From: Branchiostoma lanceolatum
Taxonomy: Eukaryota > Chordata > Leptocardii > Amphioxiformes > Branchiostomatidae
Length of the DNA stretch: 64,000 nucleotides
Assembly: GCF_035083965.1 (NCBI RefSeq)
Contig: NC_089724.1
Location: forward strand, 21,480,474-21,544,473
Reading direction: 5' to 3'
Shown here one piece after another: positions 1 through 14,700 of this stretch. The notes beneath the pieces were generated by a model. The model ran no database searches. It was not told where the DNA came from and saw only the letters and a list, made by a program, of their open reading frames with translations. The position numbers and the translations under genes are program-made. Position 1 is the first letter of the stretch; every line of letters starts with the position of its first letter.

Positions 1-372
1 ATGGGTCGCAAGTTGGTGGTGGGAGTCCACGACAGCGCCAGCATCTACAAGAACAAGAGGCGCATGCCCATAGAAAGCACGGAGACCCGCATGCGCAACG
101 TCAAGGTGTACGCTGACGTCGTGTTCTGCATCGCGTCCGCCGACCCCACCGACTACATTGAGTGCATCGTCGACAAGAAGGCGGGCGAAACCGCCATGTA
201 CGTCCGCGGAGACGACTGGCCCTCCTTCCCAGGAATGGAAGCGGTGGAAAGGTTGATGCCCATACGACTGCTGCCCTACACTCCTGGCGTCAGTTCCACC
301 CAACTCCGCAAGAGGGTGTCCGTGTGCGCAGCAGATGCTGTGGAAGACAACCATCGCGACATCTTTTATTGA
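1..372 (+). CDS. Cytidylyltransferase-like protein, C-terminal part (truncated at window start)
   Basis: The reading frame is open from base 1 to the TGA/TGA-rich stop region after 372, giving 123 visible residues. What is seen: a strand-like start LVVGVH, then KNKRRMPI, ERM-like RMRNVKVYADVVF, later YVRGDDW and finally LLPYTPGVSSTQLRKRV. This order matches the C-terminal half of the CTP_transf_like nucleotidyltransferase fold (choline/ethanolamine-phosphate and glycerol-3-phosphate cytidylyltransferases), where the late G-(I/V)-S-(T/S)-T motif contacts the nucleotide. Family members transfer CMP (some AMP) to a phosphorylated alcohol or sugar. The HxGH active-site motif lies upstream of this point in the fold, so the ATG at base 1 is probably an internal Met and the true start is outside the window. 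Substrate cannot be told. It is convergent with the GOST gene at 2732. Confidence 0.72.
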   Translation: MGRKLVVGVHDSASIYKNKRRMPIESTETRMRNVKVYADVVFCIASADPTDYIECIVDKKAGETAMYVRGDDWPSFPGMEAVERLMPIRLLPYTPGVSSTQLRKRVSVCAADAVEDNHRDIFY

Positions 373-569
373 ATGACTGACTGACTGAATTATCTATCAC
401 CCTGTTCGATAACAGAATGTGATTTCAAAGTCAACCAACGGATGAATTTTACGATTTTTTTACAAAATGGCAAGATTCTTTCATGTCCAGCTTTGACACA
501 CTGTTGTTCAGCATTACTGGCTAACTGAATGAGTTATCAGCTATTTCATTGGGTCTTTAATGACTTTCA

Positions 570-575
570 AATAAA
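570..575 (+). promoter_or_regulatory. Polyadenylation signal AATAAA for the cytidylyltransferase-like gene
   Basis: AATAAA lies about 200 bases after the stop codon in AT-rich sequence, a normal 3' UTR length. Another AATAAA-like stretch follows near 838. Confidence 0.45.
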
Positions 576-1427
576 CTATGGACATTTTTATTCTATCTGT
601 ATGTTTGGAGCAGCCTGATAATCAACATGGTCAAAATGTGATACAAACCTTAATTTCTCACTTCAGTCCGGAACTGTCAACGTCATCTTAACAACGCTGT
701 TTACTCATAATTCAGGAACACGTTTCCGAAAGCCTTTTCCGACAAATTTTCAATAGGAGGTCTTATTGCCCAAAGCAATGAGCAATGGTGAAGTTATACT
801 TGTTACATCAAGAAAAATATCAATGTTGTATTATGGAAAATAAAACACACTACCAGCTATTAAAAGTACCCTACTTCCGCATCACTCACTTTCTTCCTCG
901 CTGAGTCTTCAGCTTAATTACATTAATTACTATACATCATAAAAATGACCATTAGTATTGGCCAAATGGTCCCAGAAACTATACAGAAAACAAAGAAAGG
1001 CGATAATGTGAACAATTTATCCCTTTTATTAATCTCCGCCGGGCAATATTCCATTGGAGGGGCAGCTACACAAGACGTGAATTGACACAGAGGGCCAGCA
1101 TGTCATACACTTACATCTGCACACTGGGGTTGGAACATCCTGAACATACATCCAGTGATTTACAAAATTCTTACTCAGGAAAATACAGGACAATACTAAT
1201 ATTTTACATGGTGTTAAAAGACGGAGGGGAATCCATTTTGTCTCAAACAAAACCAAACATCATCAAACTGGAAAAACATTCATTCTCTTGATAAGTTGTA
1301 AATTTATGGCCAGAATGATAACCTATCGGGAGCACCTGTCACTTTTTGACTCTGCTCTTCAGTGTCGTTTGACACAGGTAAACATTGAAAGAAAATCTGT
1401 GGCAGTTTGAGTTTCGTGTTGATGGAT

Positions 1428-1644
1428 TACTGTAAATGCAGAAATGGTCGCGGTGGTTTTATGTTTGCGGTTTTCGCGGTGAACGTTTACTGCGACCTTG
1501 AAACCACCGTGAAAAGCCGTTCCATTGGGAAACTGTAGCACTATAATACTGTTGTTTTAAACGAGACCTCAAAACCACGTCGAACACTTCCTGTTCTCCC
1601 TACTGTAAAATTAAAACCCAGCGAACATTTCTGCATGTACAGTA
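1428..1644. mobile_element. MITE with 24-bp TIRs starting TACTGTAAATGCAGAAATG
   Basis: The left end TACTGTAAATGCAGAAATGG is matched by the inverted right end TACTGTACATGCAGAAATGT, with only two mismatches over 24 bases. The interior has the GCGGTGGTTTTATGTTTGCGG / CCACCGTGAA type sequence, itself partly inverted. The TA ends would fit a Tc1/mariner-like TA target. It is 217 bp and non-coding. A weaker relative seems to lie near 41623-41740 (ACTGTGAATTTTGAAATGTTTGCC). Confidence 0.7.
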
Positions 1645-2731
1645 TCGTGTCAAATTAGATATCTTAATGATATCAGTCTGATTGCTTTTTGATATGCATT
1701 TGTCTGCCTAAATATCCGGAGACATTCAAGAAAATCACACTAAAAGTTGCTTAGGATCTTTAATGCAATTTACAGATGCTGAGGTTTTCTTTTTAAGAAA
1801 GGGGCATCTGATTCTTATAACTCCATCTCACTCATACATACATATGTCCATATACATGTAATAACTGATCTAAAACGATTTCTTGACAAATTATTTTCTA
1901 TGAAGTACAATCAGAAGCTTTGGGCCCAGTTAAGACATTCTATGCACCTTATGTTTCCATTCAGACTACTGCACCGTACACCACTTCACTTCTAGCCATG
2001 CCATGCTGCTGATATTTTTGATAACTTTGTGCAAGTTTCTGCAGCTGCAGTCACAGATAACAAAGAACAAGAACAGTCAGATGAAAATAATATAAACTAA
2101 AATTTTTTTACAAGTAGTCGTGACAGTGAATCCCAAACACTTCTTGCACAACTTTTCCCTTTATAGTACAAGCACCTCTCAGACATCTCATAGTACCTGT
2201 CATCAAGCAGATGACACCGTTAATTAAGACTCTTGATCAACTGACCAGATTTCTTAGATTTGCTCCTATTATTGATTACTGAGTACTAGATGTTTTTAAA
2301 AAATCTTTCTTTCCCGGAAAGGTTAAATATTCAGGATTCTTATGTAGTAACGTTACATGTATTTACATGGCAGAATATTCAGAGTACTACCACTGCATAT
2401 GCTGCCAGACATACGTGTATGTCCTAAAAAAATAATGTCCTTTTATAACCACTTGCCTCCCTACACAATACTGATAGAGATACAACATGTACAGATACAT
2501 GCGACCTTTAAACACCAACACTTTTCATAAACAATGCATGAATCCTGAGAAATAAATAAACCAGTAGCTCAGGTTGAGTGCTCATGCTGTAATATGTTCA
2601 TCAATACAGCATTTGCAACCCTACCTTGCTGTCTTAACATTAACGATTTACCATAAATATTCACTCTTTCCTCTCACTTACAACAATGTACAAGAACCGG
2701 GCACAAACGCAGCATTACAACAAGTCCCTTC

Positions 2732-5700
2732 TTACAAAGCTAACGCTGATAGGTAAGACTGCAGGAAGCGCTGGGGGCTGCGCGTTCTGTCCTGCTTGGA
2801 CTCGTCCTTATCATCTTGATCATAATGCCCCAACATCAGTCTCAACCTCTTCCCCGTCTGCAGGACCTCCGGTAGAACCACTGCAGCATAGTTCTCCTGG
2901 TGGGATATCATTTCTACATTATCGTACTTCCCAAAGTCTTGTAGTCTGAAAATGATACCAATAGCGAGGTAAACCAGCAGCTCCGGAACTTCGAACGTGA
3001 GAACCTGAACCCACGTGAACTCGGACAGAAAGGTCCCCAAGGTCACAACAATGGCGTACAGCATGGAGAATGCCGCGCTGACCATGCGAAAATTGTTGTA
3101 GAGCTCGAACTTCTTGTGGATCTGGTCGTGCAGCGTGATCTCGGACTTGTACTCCAGGTTGAGGCGGCGAATGTAGTTGAAGGTTTTGGCCTGTCGGCGG
3201 CGCAGGACCTCCATGTTGTAGGAGCACCACTTCAAGGCACGGTACATGACGAACACCACGCAACACACTGCAAAAGCCTGGAATGGACAGTTAAGTTATA
3301 AATTTCTCATATCATTCCAAGACTTGCAATTGATTATACCCCAAAAAATTAAAAAACAGGAAATATGGATAAACACACCTTTGCCTTGATAAACAGGATA
3401 TGGAAAGGTTTTACATGAAGCAATACAGATGACACAAATATGACTAAACATCTGAGCACATGGAAACTCACCAGGAAGTAGTTGTGGACCCAGTGGACAC
3501 ACATCCGAGAGCCAGCAAACACCACGAACATGGCTGCGAATACAAACGATAGGTCAGACCTCTCTTACTGGCACATAAAATCTTTTTCTCACTAATGCAC
3601 TGGTTACTTTGAGGTTTACCTGTCTAGTTTTACCAGTACATGTGATATTTTTTCCATCACAGTTAGCATTTTCACCTGACTCATAGAAAACATTGGCTAC
3701 ATTTCTTTCCCCAAATCTGGCCACGTCTAATGAGACTAATTGAAATAGTACTTCAGTGTATTCTGATGATTGGAGAGTGAACACTTTGGAGGGGACTGGA
3801 GCATGTTCTGTCTCACCTGCCAGAACCGTCCAGCGGAAGTGGCGTACGTGATAGCGTACCACCCCCCACCCCTCCGAGATCACCATCATGGCCATGAACA
3901 GCATGGCGTCCTCCACGCTCTCCAGGAAGTACCGCAGGGTTTGCATCGGCTTCGACTCCATGCCTAGCAACACAGCAATAGTTGTCAGGTCAAAAGGAAG
4001 AGCCGTTTGGGTCGTAAGACCAACAAAATCTTTTAAGACAGCTAACCTTTAGGGGCACTTACAGTACAGGACTGATGTAGGCTGATTTAGGGAACTGGGT
4101 CCTTTGTCATTTACTGCTTGAGTTCCAAGAAAACCTGCCAGGTAATGTGTAGTGCCAAAGTAACCTAGTTCTTCACACGCATTTTGAACATTTCTTAATG
4201 CTCGGCACATCCAAAATGTAACATACATGTTAGGCCAAGGCATCACAGTTAAGTTACAGCAACAATAAGTAATGAAGTAGCTTTTTGATTCTACATTTCT
4301 TAATTTGCAAATGACGATAAAAAGCACCATTATAAAGACGGTGGGTGGATATTTGCTGTGTGTACTCACCATCCCTGGACAGTTGGTGCCACCTGACCAT
4401 CACAACGAACACCAGGACAATCTTACAGATGGGGACCACAGTGATAAACTTGTGCAGGTTGTTGGAAAACTGTCAAACAGAAGGTTAATAAAAATGGTTA
4501 CATGGTGCTTAAAAAAAAATTACAGTTCTAGATGTTGGCACATCGGCACCAAATCCGTAGTGTTTTTAGCACACTTTTAGACAGATGAGCCGAAGAGGCT
4601 CGGTGGGCATCACTCCACTGCCAGCGAATGTTGTGTAGGCAGTAGAGTGCCTATCTCGAGGGCACACCGTTGGGGCATGGTGAGCATCGAAACCGGGACC
4701 TATTGGCTCTGAGTCCAACGCTCTAACTGTTGCACCACACCGATGTCACTACATGGTCAGGGCTAGAAATTCAGTTTTTGGAATAGGTGCACTGGTGCAC
4801 CCAACCTAAAAAAACTGGGTGCACCAAAAATTTTTTGGGTGCACCACATAAAATTAAGTAGAATGTAACTATTATAAGCAAAACCTAGTGACAAACCTTA
4901 CTGTTCCTCTTCATGCGCGTTTGGCACGCGATCTCGGCACGCAGTTTTGAAGCTTTCAAAATCGAAATTAACTCAAATTCTAACATCAAAATCTTAAACA
5001 AGTACTACAACACAGATTTTATCATTTTCTTACACTTAGATGTCAAGAATATGCTGTCTACTAGTGTGCAGTGATACCTTTACACATTAAACTGTACGAA
5101 AATATTTGGGTGCACCAGTGCACCCACAGTAAAAAATTAGGTGCACAGCTCCAAAATTGGGTGCACTGGGTGCACATGCACCCAGTATTTCGAGCCCTGA
5201 TGGTGCTTCATGGTCTCCTTAAAGAATGATTTAGAGTAATACAGGTCCACACATATCAACATTAAGATACGAAATTGTGATACAAAATGTAATACAGTTA
5301 GTCAGGAAATAGATTCAAAGTGTGTATTTGCACATTAATTCTGTTGAATTGAATTGAATTCAACCTGCTTAACGGCTCACCACATCACAGGAAAAATTAA
5401 CCTTGTTACTGAAATTGACTGATACCATGTTAGGCAAAAGTTGTATGTGGCCCCTTGGATTTACAAAACCTTGCCCAAATGTACACCCAGCACAGGACGA
5501 TAAGATATATAAACTAAAGGAAATGAATCACAAAATCATTATTGTATCATAATTCCATGTTCATTACTATTTCAACAGCACTGCAGCCCCGATTCTTTTC
5601 AATTTCATTCTTTTATTACGATACAGGACCAGAAATAGTAGCATGCCTAACCCATGATAAATGATTCAAAGCACACGGTCACTCCATCCATCCTCCCTGA

Positions 5701-8700
5701 AATGCTTTCAAACAAACCATGCCTGGCTCTCATCTGGTCCCAAAATATAGTACTGTATCAAATTGAATATGACCACAGCACTTGCAGGTCCTCTGCTAAT
5801 GGATTTCAATCTATGACGCACAACACACCTACATGAATTTTCAACGACATCCATAAAGGTGATTTACAATGACAAGATGGGTTTACTAAGTATCATATCA
5901 TGATCTTATAGGCTGACAAGATGAATAAGTATCATATCATGATCTCATACACCAATTCAGTCCTGATGATGTAACAGTATCTAGAGCTAGATGTGTTAAG
6001 TGATGTACTTTCTAGACACAAATAGCATGAAGCACATGGCCAAAACATTAACGACACACTCATGCTCAACTTTAAAGGCTCTAGCTAGCTTTTAATGCTA
6101 CTGTGCCATCTCTCTTCCCATATAACTCTTGGATTTCCATATGTGAGAGTTACACTTGTTTTACAGGGAGTCCTTACATAGTGATTGTGGCTTTGAGTTT
6201 GACAGCATCCAGCATTCCCACATTGGACGGAAAATTCCTGCTCATATTGAGCAAAGATTCTGAGATCCTTGATGGACCAAAAACTGGTACGTCTACATGA
6301 AATTGAAAATTTGACTAAGTTATGCCAAAACATTGGTGGGAGGCTATTTTTTCCACATGTAAAACAGAAAATGACTATTTTTCTCTGTCTCAATTATGCT
6401 TCACTTCCATCACTACTAACCCAGTAGGCCTCCAGAGTGAGTGAAGCTGGAACACCACAGTACACACAACCATAGATAATGATTTCACATCACCTCTGAC
6501 AAAAAAAAAATTGACAGCAATTTTGCACTAACTCTCCAGAATACAACTGCTTTAATAATATAAGAACTGGCATAAATAAGTACATGTTGTAACAGTAAAT
6601 AACTCAATTTGGCTCCTAGTCACGACATGCATAACCATACTGACTACTAAATATATTGTTGTACCCCAGGGAAATAAATTAATGCTGATAGTCTCCTTAC
6701 ACGTAGGTGTTATCTTTTAAAAGATAACATTGTTTATCGTTATGAATACAAAATCCACCAAATTGTAAAATTTCCTCAGATATACATGTAAACAGTGGCC
6801 TTAATCTTCATATCCTGTTGTGCCAGTGGCCTTGATTCCTATTGATTAGACACTAGGAAAAGCTGCAAGCCTACCCTGTGGTATTTGACCCAGTTGATGA
6901 GCCAGAGTGTTGCCATGGTGGACCACATGATGTTCAGCACCACAAAGATCCATGGCAGGGGGATCTCATCGCTGCTCAGGTGTTCACCATTGGGGTTCAG
7001 GAGGGTTAGCTCCGACTGGGAACACAAACCAGACATGGAATGGACTGTATACATACATGTGTGCATGCATACGTGTTTAGCTGGCTAACACATGTAACTA
7101 TCATCATGAAAGTTAGGGCAGCAAAACAGTTTGATATCACCACCTTTCCACTAGAAGCTGCCATCGCTGAGCAACTGCTTAGCAATCAAAAATTCGACAT
7201 ATCATGATTTTTGTGTTTTGTCATCTTTTAAACCAATTTTGGTTGCTGTACTGTTGCTCAGTGATCGCCATCTCACAGAAAGGGAGCCTATAAGGGAAAG
7301 AATCCTAAGGTTGTATTTTGAAAATTAATGCAATCTTTTTTTCATATCATCTTTACATTTTATACAAATGGGAAATATTTAGATTCAGTTTTTGCCATTT
7401 GAACTACCTTTAGTTATCAAATAATAAGTATCATGTAAAAAAAAATCATAGCCCTCTTTCCCCAATCTCCTTCCTGCTCCCTCCTTACCAGCCCCTCATT
7501 GGTACTGCCAGACATACAATGTCCAAAATCTTCTCATGTGTCCATGGTATGCACGCAGCTACTGCAGTGACCAGTATACCATCTTCAGCTTAACCTCCAG
7601 TCAGAAATGAAGGTCAACATATTCCACTCACAAGCTCTGAAGATACTTATTACTTACTAACATAGGAAGTAGCTCTTAATATCATTGTATGTATTATTCT
7701 CATATGGATGTTACATGTACACCTACTTGTAATTAGCCCTCAGGCATATTTTGGCAATAAACATATAAGTGTGCAACATAAGCACACCAGATGCAGCATC
7801 TTGACGACATGTTCATCACTTACGCATGTACATGTTTAACAACCAATCCAATATCATCATGCACACGCAAATACTTGATGTGTGCATACTAGAGTACCTA
7901 AAGCATGTTATATACTATTAATTTATAATCAAGCAATGAGAGATAGAATGGGGATATCAACCATAGGTTTTTTAATGATTTTAGAATTCAAATTACCTTT
8001 GGTCTTCCTGTGTTTTCTATCTTTAATTATTTTGTGACAATTTGTTCTCTTAAATCACATTTACTTTCCACTAATTGTTTTCAAACCATTTTGTTGATTT
8101 AATCTCACAGAAAGGCCCTAGCAGTAAGCTACTTTAAGCTCTTGCATTATTTATAGCATTCTCTCCCACTTCTATCACAGCTAGATGAGAGCCTCTAAAG
8201 CCAAGGTATCTGAAGTACAAGATATTCACAGGAAATGTGGACAGGAAGGTCACAACCGTACCACTTAGTACACTGTACATGGACTTTCATCATCCAATAC
8301 CTGGGGATCCAGAGGCCAACAGAGGGGGATGCATTACTCTACTTATATGGACAGTTTTTCATATAAAACTGTGGCAGTTTTCATGATAATTAGAAGACTA
8401 GACGATTGCAGGATGGCAAAATTAAAACTTGAATCTAGATACAGAGTGTGTATGGCAAGGGCAACTATCATTACAAATCTAAATCTTCAGTTTTGTCCAA
8501 TTGCTAAAATTGTGGAGGAAGTGAACAGCATTTGGCATCTCCTGATATATTCTCTACTTCTTCCATGTCATTTACAAGTAGCAACAATAAAACAATGACA
8601 ACACTTTATAATATGAAAAATATGTTTTACTAAACAAAGTGTGAGTGTCATTGTCATTTTCTTTACAGTTCTGGTTCCAAGAGGCACTGAAAACTATCTG

Positions 8701-11700
8701 AAGTAGTGGTGCGTACCTAAACCCCGGACCTGTTCCAGACCTGTTCCTAACCTTTAGGTTCAAGTCCAAAAAAACCTAAACATCTGGAGACAAGTCCGGA
8801 CTTGAAAAAAAATCTGTCACTTTTACACTCCTTTTTGATTCTAACCATCTAAAAGCTTCCTTAGATCGTGAAATTTGCACTGAAAAATATGAAAACATTG
8901 CTATTTTTTGTTTATAACTTAACTTCTGCATTAATTACTGACTGTATATAATTCCGCATATCATAGTTTTCAAATTGCATGTAAAATATATGCCAATATG
9001 CAATTTTACATGAAACAGGAAAAAAATATTCGTACCACACATATTCCATTGGTTCAAGTCCGGACTTTCAAGTCCGAACCTGAACCTAAACCTCTGGACT
9101 CGAGTCCAGACATAAACCTAAACTCGGGTTTAGGTACGCACTAAACTGAAGACAGGGTAAACTCACCCGACAGCCGATGCGGCGGTTGGACTGGTTCTTA
9201 GACTGGTGAGAAGGGCACTGCAGCAGGAAGAATGTGTAGAAGCGCGAGTCCTTCATCTGGCGTCGGATGTGAAATCTATTAGGGTGGGACTCGTTATACT
9301 TGATTCTGAAAAGAAAAAGGCCCAAGAAGGCCCAAAGTTTTAAACAATGTCCAAGTAGCAACCAAACTAATCCAAACTAAACCAAATTGATTTTTTTCAG
9401 ACCACCTGACGAGTATTCTTGACTTGCAAACACACTAGCATTGGACTCAAGAAGACATTTCTCTTCCTTTTTCTTTCATGCATTTCTTCAAGTTCCTCCC
9501 CTCCCTTCAACCATTATTTTTGGCTCTTTTCTTCAGTGCTCTTTCCACCCTTACATCATCTCCTGTGCTAGCTGTTGGCATCAGCTTTGCCAGACTGAAT
9601 GTTAAGACTGGCATGCTTATCTTGGGTACAAGTTTCTACACATGTATTAAAGAGTGACAAGTAGAGTTGGTGTGGGAGGACCAAGGGGCAGATCTAGTCC
9701 TGTGATCTATGACTGCTGTCTTTGGAGCTCATGAAAGATGTAACTAAACATAACAAGTGTTAATGTCTACATGTACTGTATGTTCAAGTGACAAAACTAG
9801 CATCTGTGTGAGGAGGTGATAAAGTAACAGATGCCAATTCTGGTGTTATGACTGGCAAATTTACAGTTCAGGAAAAATGTTAATTAACTTAAGAAGGGTA
9901 GAAAGTAGAAACACTTCATTTGTATCAACATGTAATTGACAAGTAGTATTGTTGCAGGAAGATTTTGTGGCAGATCATGAGTCAGTAATCCACCAGTATC
10001 ACTAAAAACTACAGGCATTGAAGTCCAAGCTGTAACTTAATCATACTTCCAAATATTTAAGAGGTATGCTTCTTAAAATCCATTATTATCACTTTCTAAA
10101 TCCATGCAGCCATCTGGTACAAACCCCTATCACTACGTATCAGTTTTCAAGATCCCTTCTGGAAGACACATATTGGAAAGGACACTCAGGTAATTACCAA
10201 AAGACCTACATTCACTGCCAAGATGGAATTGCCCTGCTATCAAGTTACATGTGTATAATCCTCTGTTGCTGTTCTATAGGTTAAACCTTTGAATTATTGC
10301 TGGTGCTTCCTGTACAGGAAGGCACAAATGGATGTATTGATCCAGGTATGATTTATGAAACAAAACCTAAAAGCCCTTTGGACTTGTACAAACTTCTGTG
10401 TGCAGGATATTCAAGATGAACCAGTAGATACGGTGAGAGCAATTCTAACATAACGCATTATAGAATGAAATATACACCTCTCTCCATCATGTCAATCACT
10501 GGTACCCAATTACCCCATGTTCAGCACAGCTGCTCTTTTGATAGTGCTGTGTCAATAGGTTGGCAGCAGGGAGGGGGAAAAGAGAAAGCTCTAATCATTG
10601 AATTCAAATATTTCATCACTGCACTAAACTTTAGGCATCACTCACATCCATGTGCACTTGTACACGTCATATTTACCAGTCCTCTAATTACTTCTGAATA
10701 TGAGAAAAATAGTTTTTGCTTAATGTACCTAGAGGAAATCAAGTAGAGCTATTTGTTTCTTCTATTGATGATAAATAAACAAAAACACTAACTCTAATTC
10801 ATACAGAATCAAGAAGATAATAAGCAATCCCATAAAAGTATGATTTTGAATATTGATTTCACAGGATACTGTTATAGTCATGGGCTTTTAAGTTGTCAAA
10901 CCATTGATTACATTTGCATGTGTCTAAGTACCACTTTTGACAGTTATACATAGCATCTCCTGTTACTTACTGCCTACGGTGTACAATAACTTGAATAAGG
11001 GAAATTAGCAAGAGGCTGATGTAGGGATTTTCTCTTAAACTATCTGACTGGGTAACTATTCCACAGATTTCTAGATCCATCCCTACATCCTAAATTGGTT
11101 GAAACTGCTAATTTTCATGCAAGACATACAAATATTGACCTTTGTCTATGGTTAATGTTACTGAGTTATTAACCAGATGTAAGCTAACCTGCTTTTCAAG
11201 TCAAAATATGTTGACTTCACAATTTTTCTACCAGCACATAACAAGCTTTCTTTGTTATGCACATTTCTAAAATGCTATGTAGACACCCAATGTAATGGGG
11301 TTGCTTCTCTGGATTCTGTGTGGTGCTCATAAAGCTTTAAGAACATAGTAAGTTTATATGCTATCTAACTGATGGCAAGATGGCAAGTTGCACCAGTACA
11401 TACAGCAGTTTTCATCAGGTGTCCCACAACAATTTTCCCTGTTGTGCCTCAGTTTTCCATGATGTTGCATACGATACGAAAGCCGATAACTGAAGGATGG
11501 ATATCATTTCCTGCAAGTTGGCTTCCACTCAATGGCTCATGCAAGTTGTCCAATTAACCTGTTCACAGAACCAAGGAAAAACTACCATCTTTCTTCAGTC
11601 AATTTTAGATTAACAGAGAAGGCAATTAAACGCTTCCTCTTCTGTTGTGGATCATTTCGGCACAGTTGAAGAGTGAGACATTTCTTTTACTGGTAGTTGT

Positions 11701-14700
11701 CAGAAATGACGAAATTGCAACACAATTTACTCTAAATCCCTTTGCTAGACATTTAATGATTTATATAACTGCTGAATTAATTCTGTTCTAGTGATTGTAT
11801 AAGGATTAAAAACTAAGATTATCTAATAATCTTTGAACACACAACTGCAAGTTAATCAATGTCAACAGAGGTGATCAGATATCAGTGTCTCACATGTATC
11901 TAGAACAACTTCCCAACACTAATACTATGACTCTTGACACATATACATATCAACTAAAACGTAGAAGGCCCTTTGGACACCCTGACTACGCACACATTAT
12001 GAATGTTGTCCCAAATCCTTAAAGGGAGAACTGGTGTTATAACATGACATGTACAGGGCTTGAAATTCATTTTTGGGAATAGGTGCCAAAAACATTAGGT
12101 GCACAGAACAAATTTTGGGTGCACCTTCACCCGGTATGTCGAGCCCTGCATGTATGATACTATGCAATTCTATTCAGGTCACCCATCTACTCTACCTGGC
12201 CCTGACCTTTACTTTACTTATATTTTATATAATGCACTACAGGATTATAGATCAATTCAGAAATAGTGCAGAAGGATTTGCACAGTATAAACAACTTACT
12301 TGTCCCTTTTACAGTAACTGTTATCTGGGTCACGGGCCATCAACCCTCGCAGTGCATTGCAGTCCCAGTCAAGCTGGCTGGCCGTCAACCGAGCATACTG
12401 GGGAAAAAGGATATAAAACAGAATGATTCATGTTTTGCAGGTTGCTGTTCAGCTTCTTACTAAGTACAGTAGGAACTACATTTTCAATAAGCAAGTCAAC
12501 ATTGCAGCGATTTGTACTCCATCCATTTCTGATAATACAACGTAATATATTGGTGCCATCGTGTTGACTACCTTTAAACCCATACACATTTGCAATTCAT
12601 TACAAAGCAATAGTTCCTGGGCGAAAATGCCAAGGCCTGAAATATGAAGCAATCAATAGCCATTTCATTTCAATTTCGTGCGGATTCACCATTATCTGTG
12701 CTTTATGGACCATAATCTTTATCTTTTGGCAGAATCTTGCATATCCAGTGTACTTAGGTCAATCCCTTGTCTGTACATTCAGTCGGTTAGTTGATGCCAG
12801 ACCATGGTGCAATTTGCATTGACTACCTTGATTGGGATGATGTCATCATTAGAAGTAATAGAACCTACCTCCTTTGCTTCTGAAGTATTGCAGGACAGCA
12901 ACCACAGGTCCAAAACCTGTGGAAAGATCAGATTCAAATCACATATCAAAATATACACTTAGTGATTGTTGCAAGTCCCGGTACATCCTTCTGTGGGCAT
13001 TTTCTAGGCTTATTAGGATTTATTCTGTGTCACAGTGGCATACCACTGTGGAATACCAATAGGAGACGTCTGTCTGATTATAACAGTAATCTCTTCCTTT
13101 CAATGTAATAAGACAAAATTGAAACTGTACAATTGAAATAACAGCGTTAAACATGCCTGAGTGTTAGTTAAACAATGGGAATGTCCGAAAGACTGCCTTT
13201 TTCATTTCAGTCTGTAGAATATTGAACATGAACTGCTGATCTCCTTTTTTCCTGTATGATTAGTCATGCAGTATTTTACTGCAAAAGCAATTTCAGTCTG
13301 CCTGGTATACATGAAAAATTAAAACATGAGTGATAGCAATGAATTTAAGATGGCTTCATTCCAAAGGATAAGAGCAAAAGTACTAGTGGCAAAAGTGATA
13401 TGATAATAATAGTTTAGATAGTCAATGTCATGTCTACATGCGGTACGTGACAACGCATATTGCCAAACGACAACACGATCCAAGTTTGATGACACACAGG
13501 GTGAAACATCATCCATCATCATTGGACACTTCCCACTGATACTGCAGGGCATTACTCACATTCTTAACAAATGTAGACCCAAGACAATTCTGTTCTCATT
13601 GGGAAGTCATCATTAATTAATGATGGATGACTACACTAATATTAACTAATAACAGTGCATGTAGGATCTGTCCTACATGTGAAGGTTGTCGACCTTTTAC
13701 ATGTTTCTCATGTGGCTATGTAACGGAGGGTGCTGCAACTTCGGACGTAAATCTATGAGTTCGACATCGTATTGCACCAGTGTCGGTTGTCTGAAAAGTG
13801 TTGCGTTTTTACGAATGATAAATTAGAGTGGTGGTGTTTGAGGATTTGCCGTTGTGGAGTTGATTTTTCGTCGTCCGTGCACGATTTACGCCATCAATCT
13901 CAGTTGGTAAATCCAGAAATACAGTAGAATCCGCTTAACTGCACCACCCATTTGTCAGCGTTTTTGGTGCAATTATCCGGCTGGTGCAATTATGCGAAAT
14001 GCCCAGCTGGACCGCACCACCATGGGCGAGGGGGTGTATTATTAGTCAGAAACACTAGCACAAGGAAAACAGACGAAATTATGCAGTTATTAACTTTATT
14101 TATTGACCCCTTGCTTAATATTCAAGCAGATCTACACGGGGCGCGAAAATCGTATATGCTAGCCAGAGAAGGTCCAGTCAGCCAGATAAGCTCCGGAGCT
14201 TCTCTGGGTGACTGGAGCTTCTCTGGCTGACTGGAGCTTCTCTTGGCTAGCATATACGATTTTCGCGCCCAATGTAGATCTGCTTGGAGTTAACCCTTGC
14301 TGAAAATAAAGAAATGACTACGACGACTACGAACCTGTTTTGATATTGCATTCTTTCATTTTTCCCTGCGATCTACCGCATTACAACACACGTAATGTTA
14401 CAGGGGAGGCATTCTGAAACATCGTCATGCCACTCATAGGAAAACAGTTTCTGTTTTACATTACGTAGCGTGCAGTTGTCGATTTACGTAAATCATGTAC
14501 CGCCATGAAACTAGGAACTGAAATTAAAACTTGGTTACTGATTACGGGTGACCCGCCCGGGACCTCCCATACGATTCCTATCAACATAACTGTCAATGGA
14601 GACCGCCTTCTTTTGCTACTCAAAACAGTTTTAAACATATTGGTGGTATTGCGCCTTTACACCGGCAGGTATCGGCTCATTTGTACCGCGTTTGCCGATT

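Larger units (their letters stand above)
373..2731. other. Intergenic interval between two convergent genes
   Basis: It holds the 3' end of the left gene, the 3' UTR of the GOST gene on the minus strand, and one MITE (1428-1644). I found no other coding sequence; the short ORFs here have no recognisable protein character. Confidence 0.6.

Noticed and set aside
3554..3973. 139-codon minus-strand frame extending past GOST exon 6
   Set aside because: Only 3963-3817 is coding; the remainder reads through the donor GTGAGA into intron sequence.
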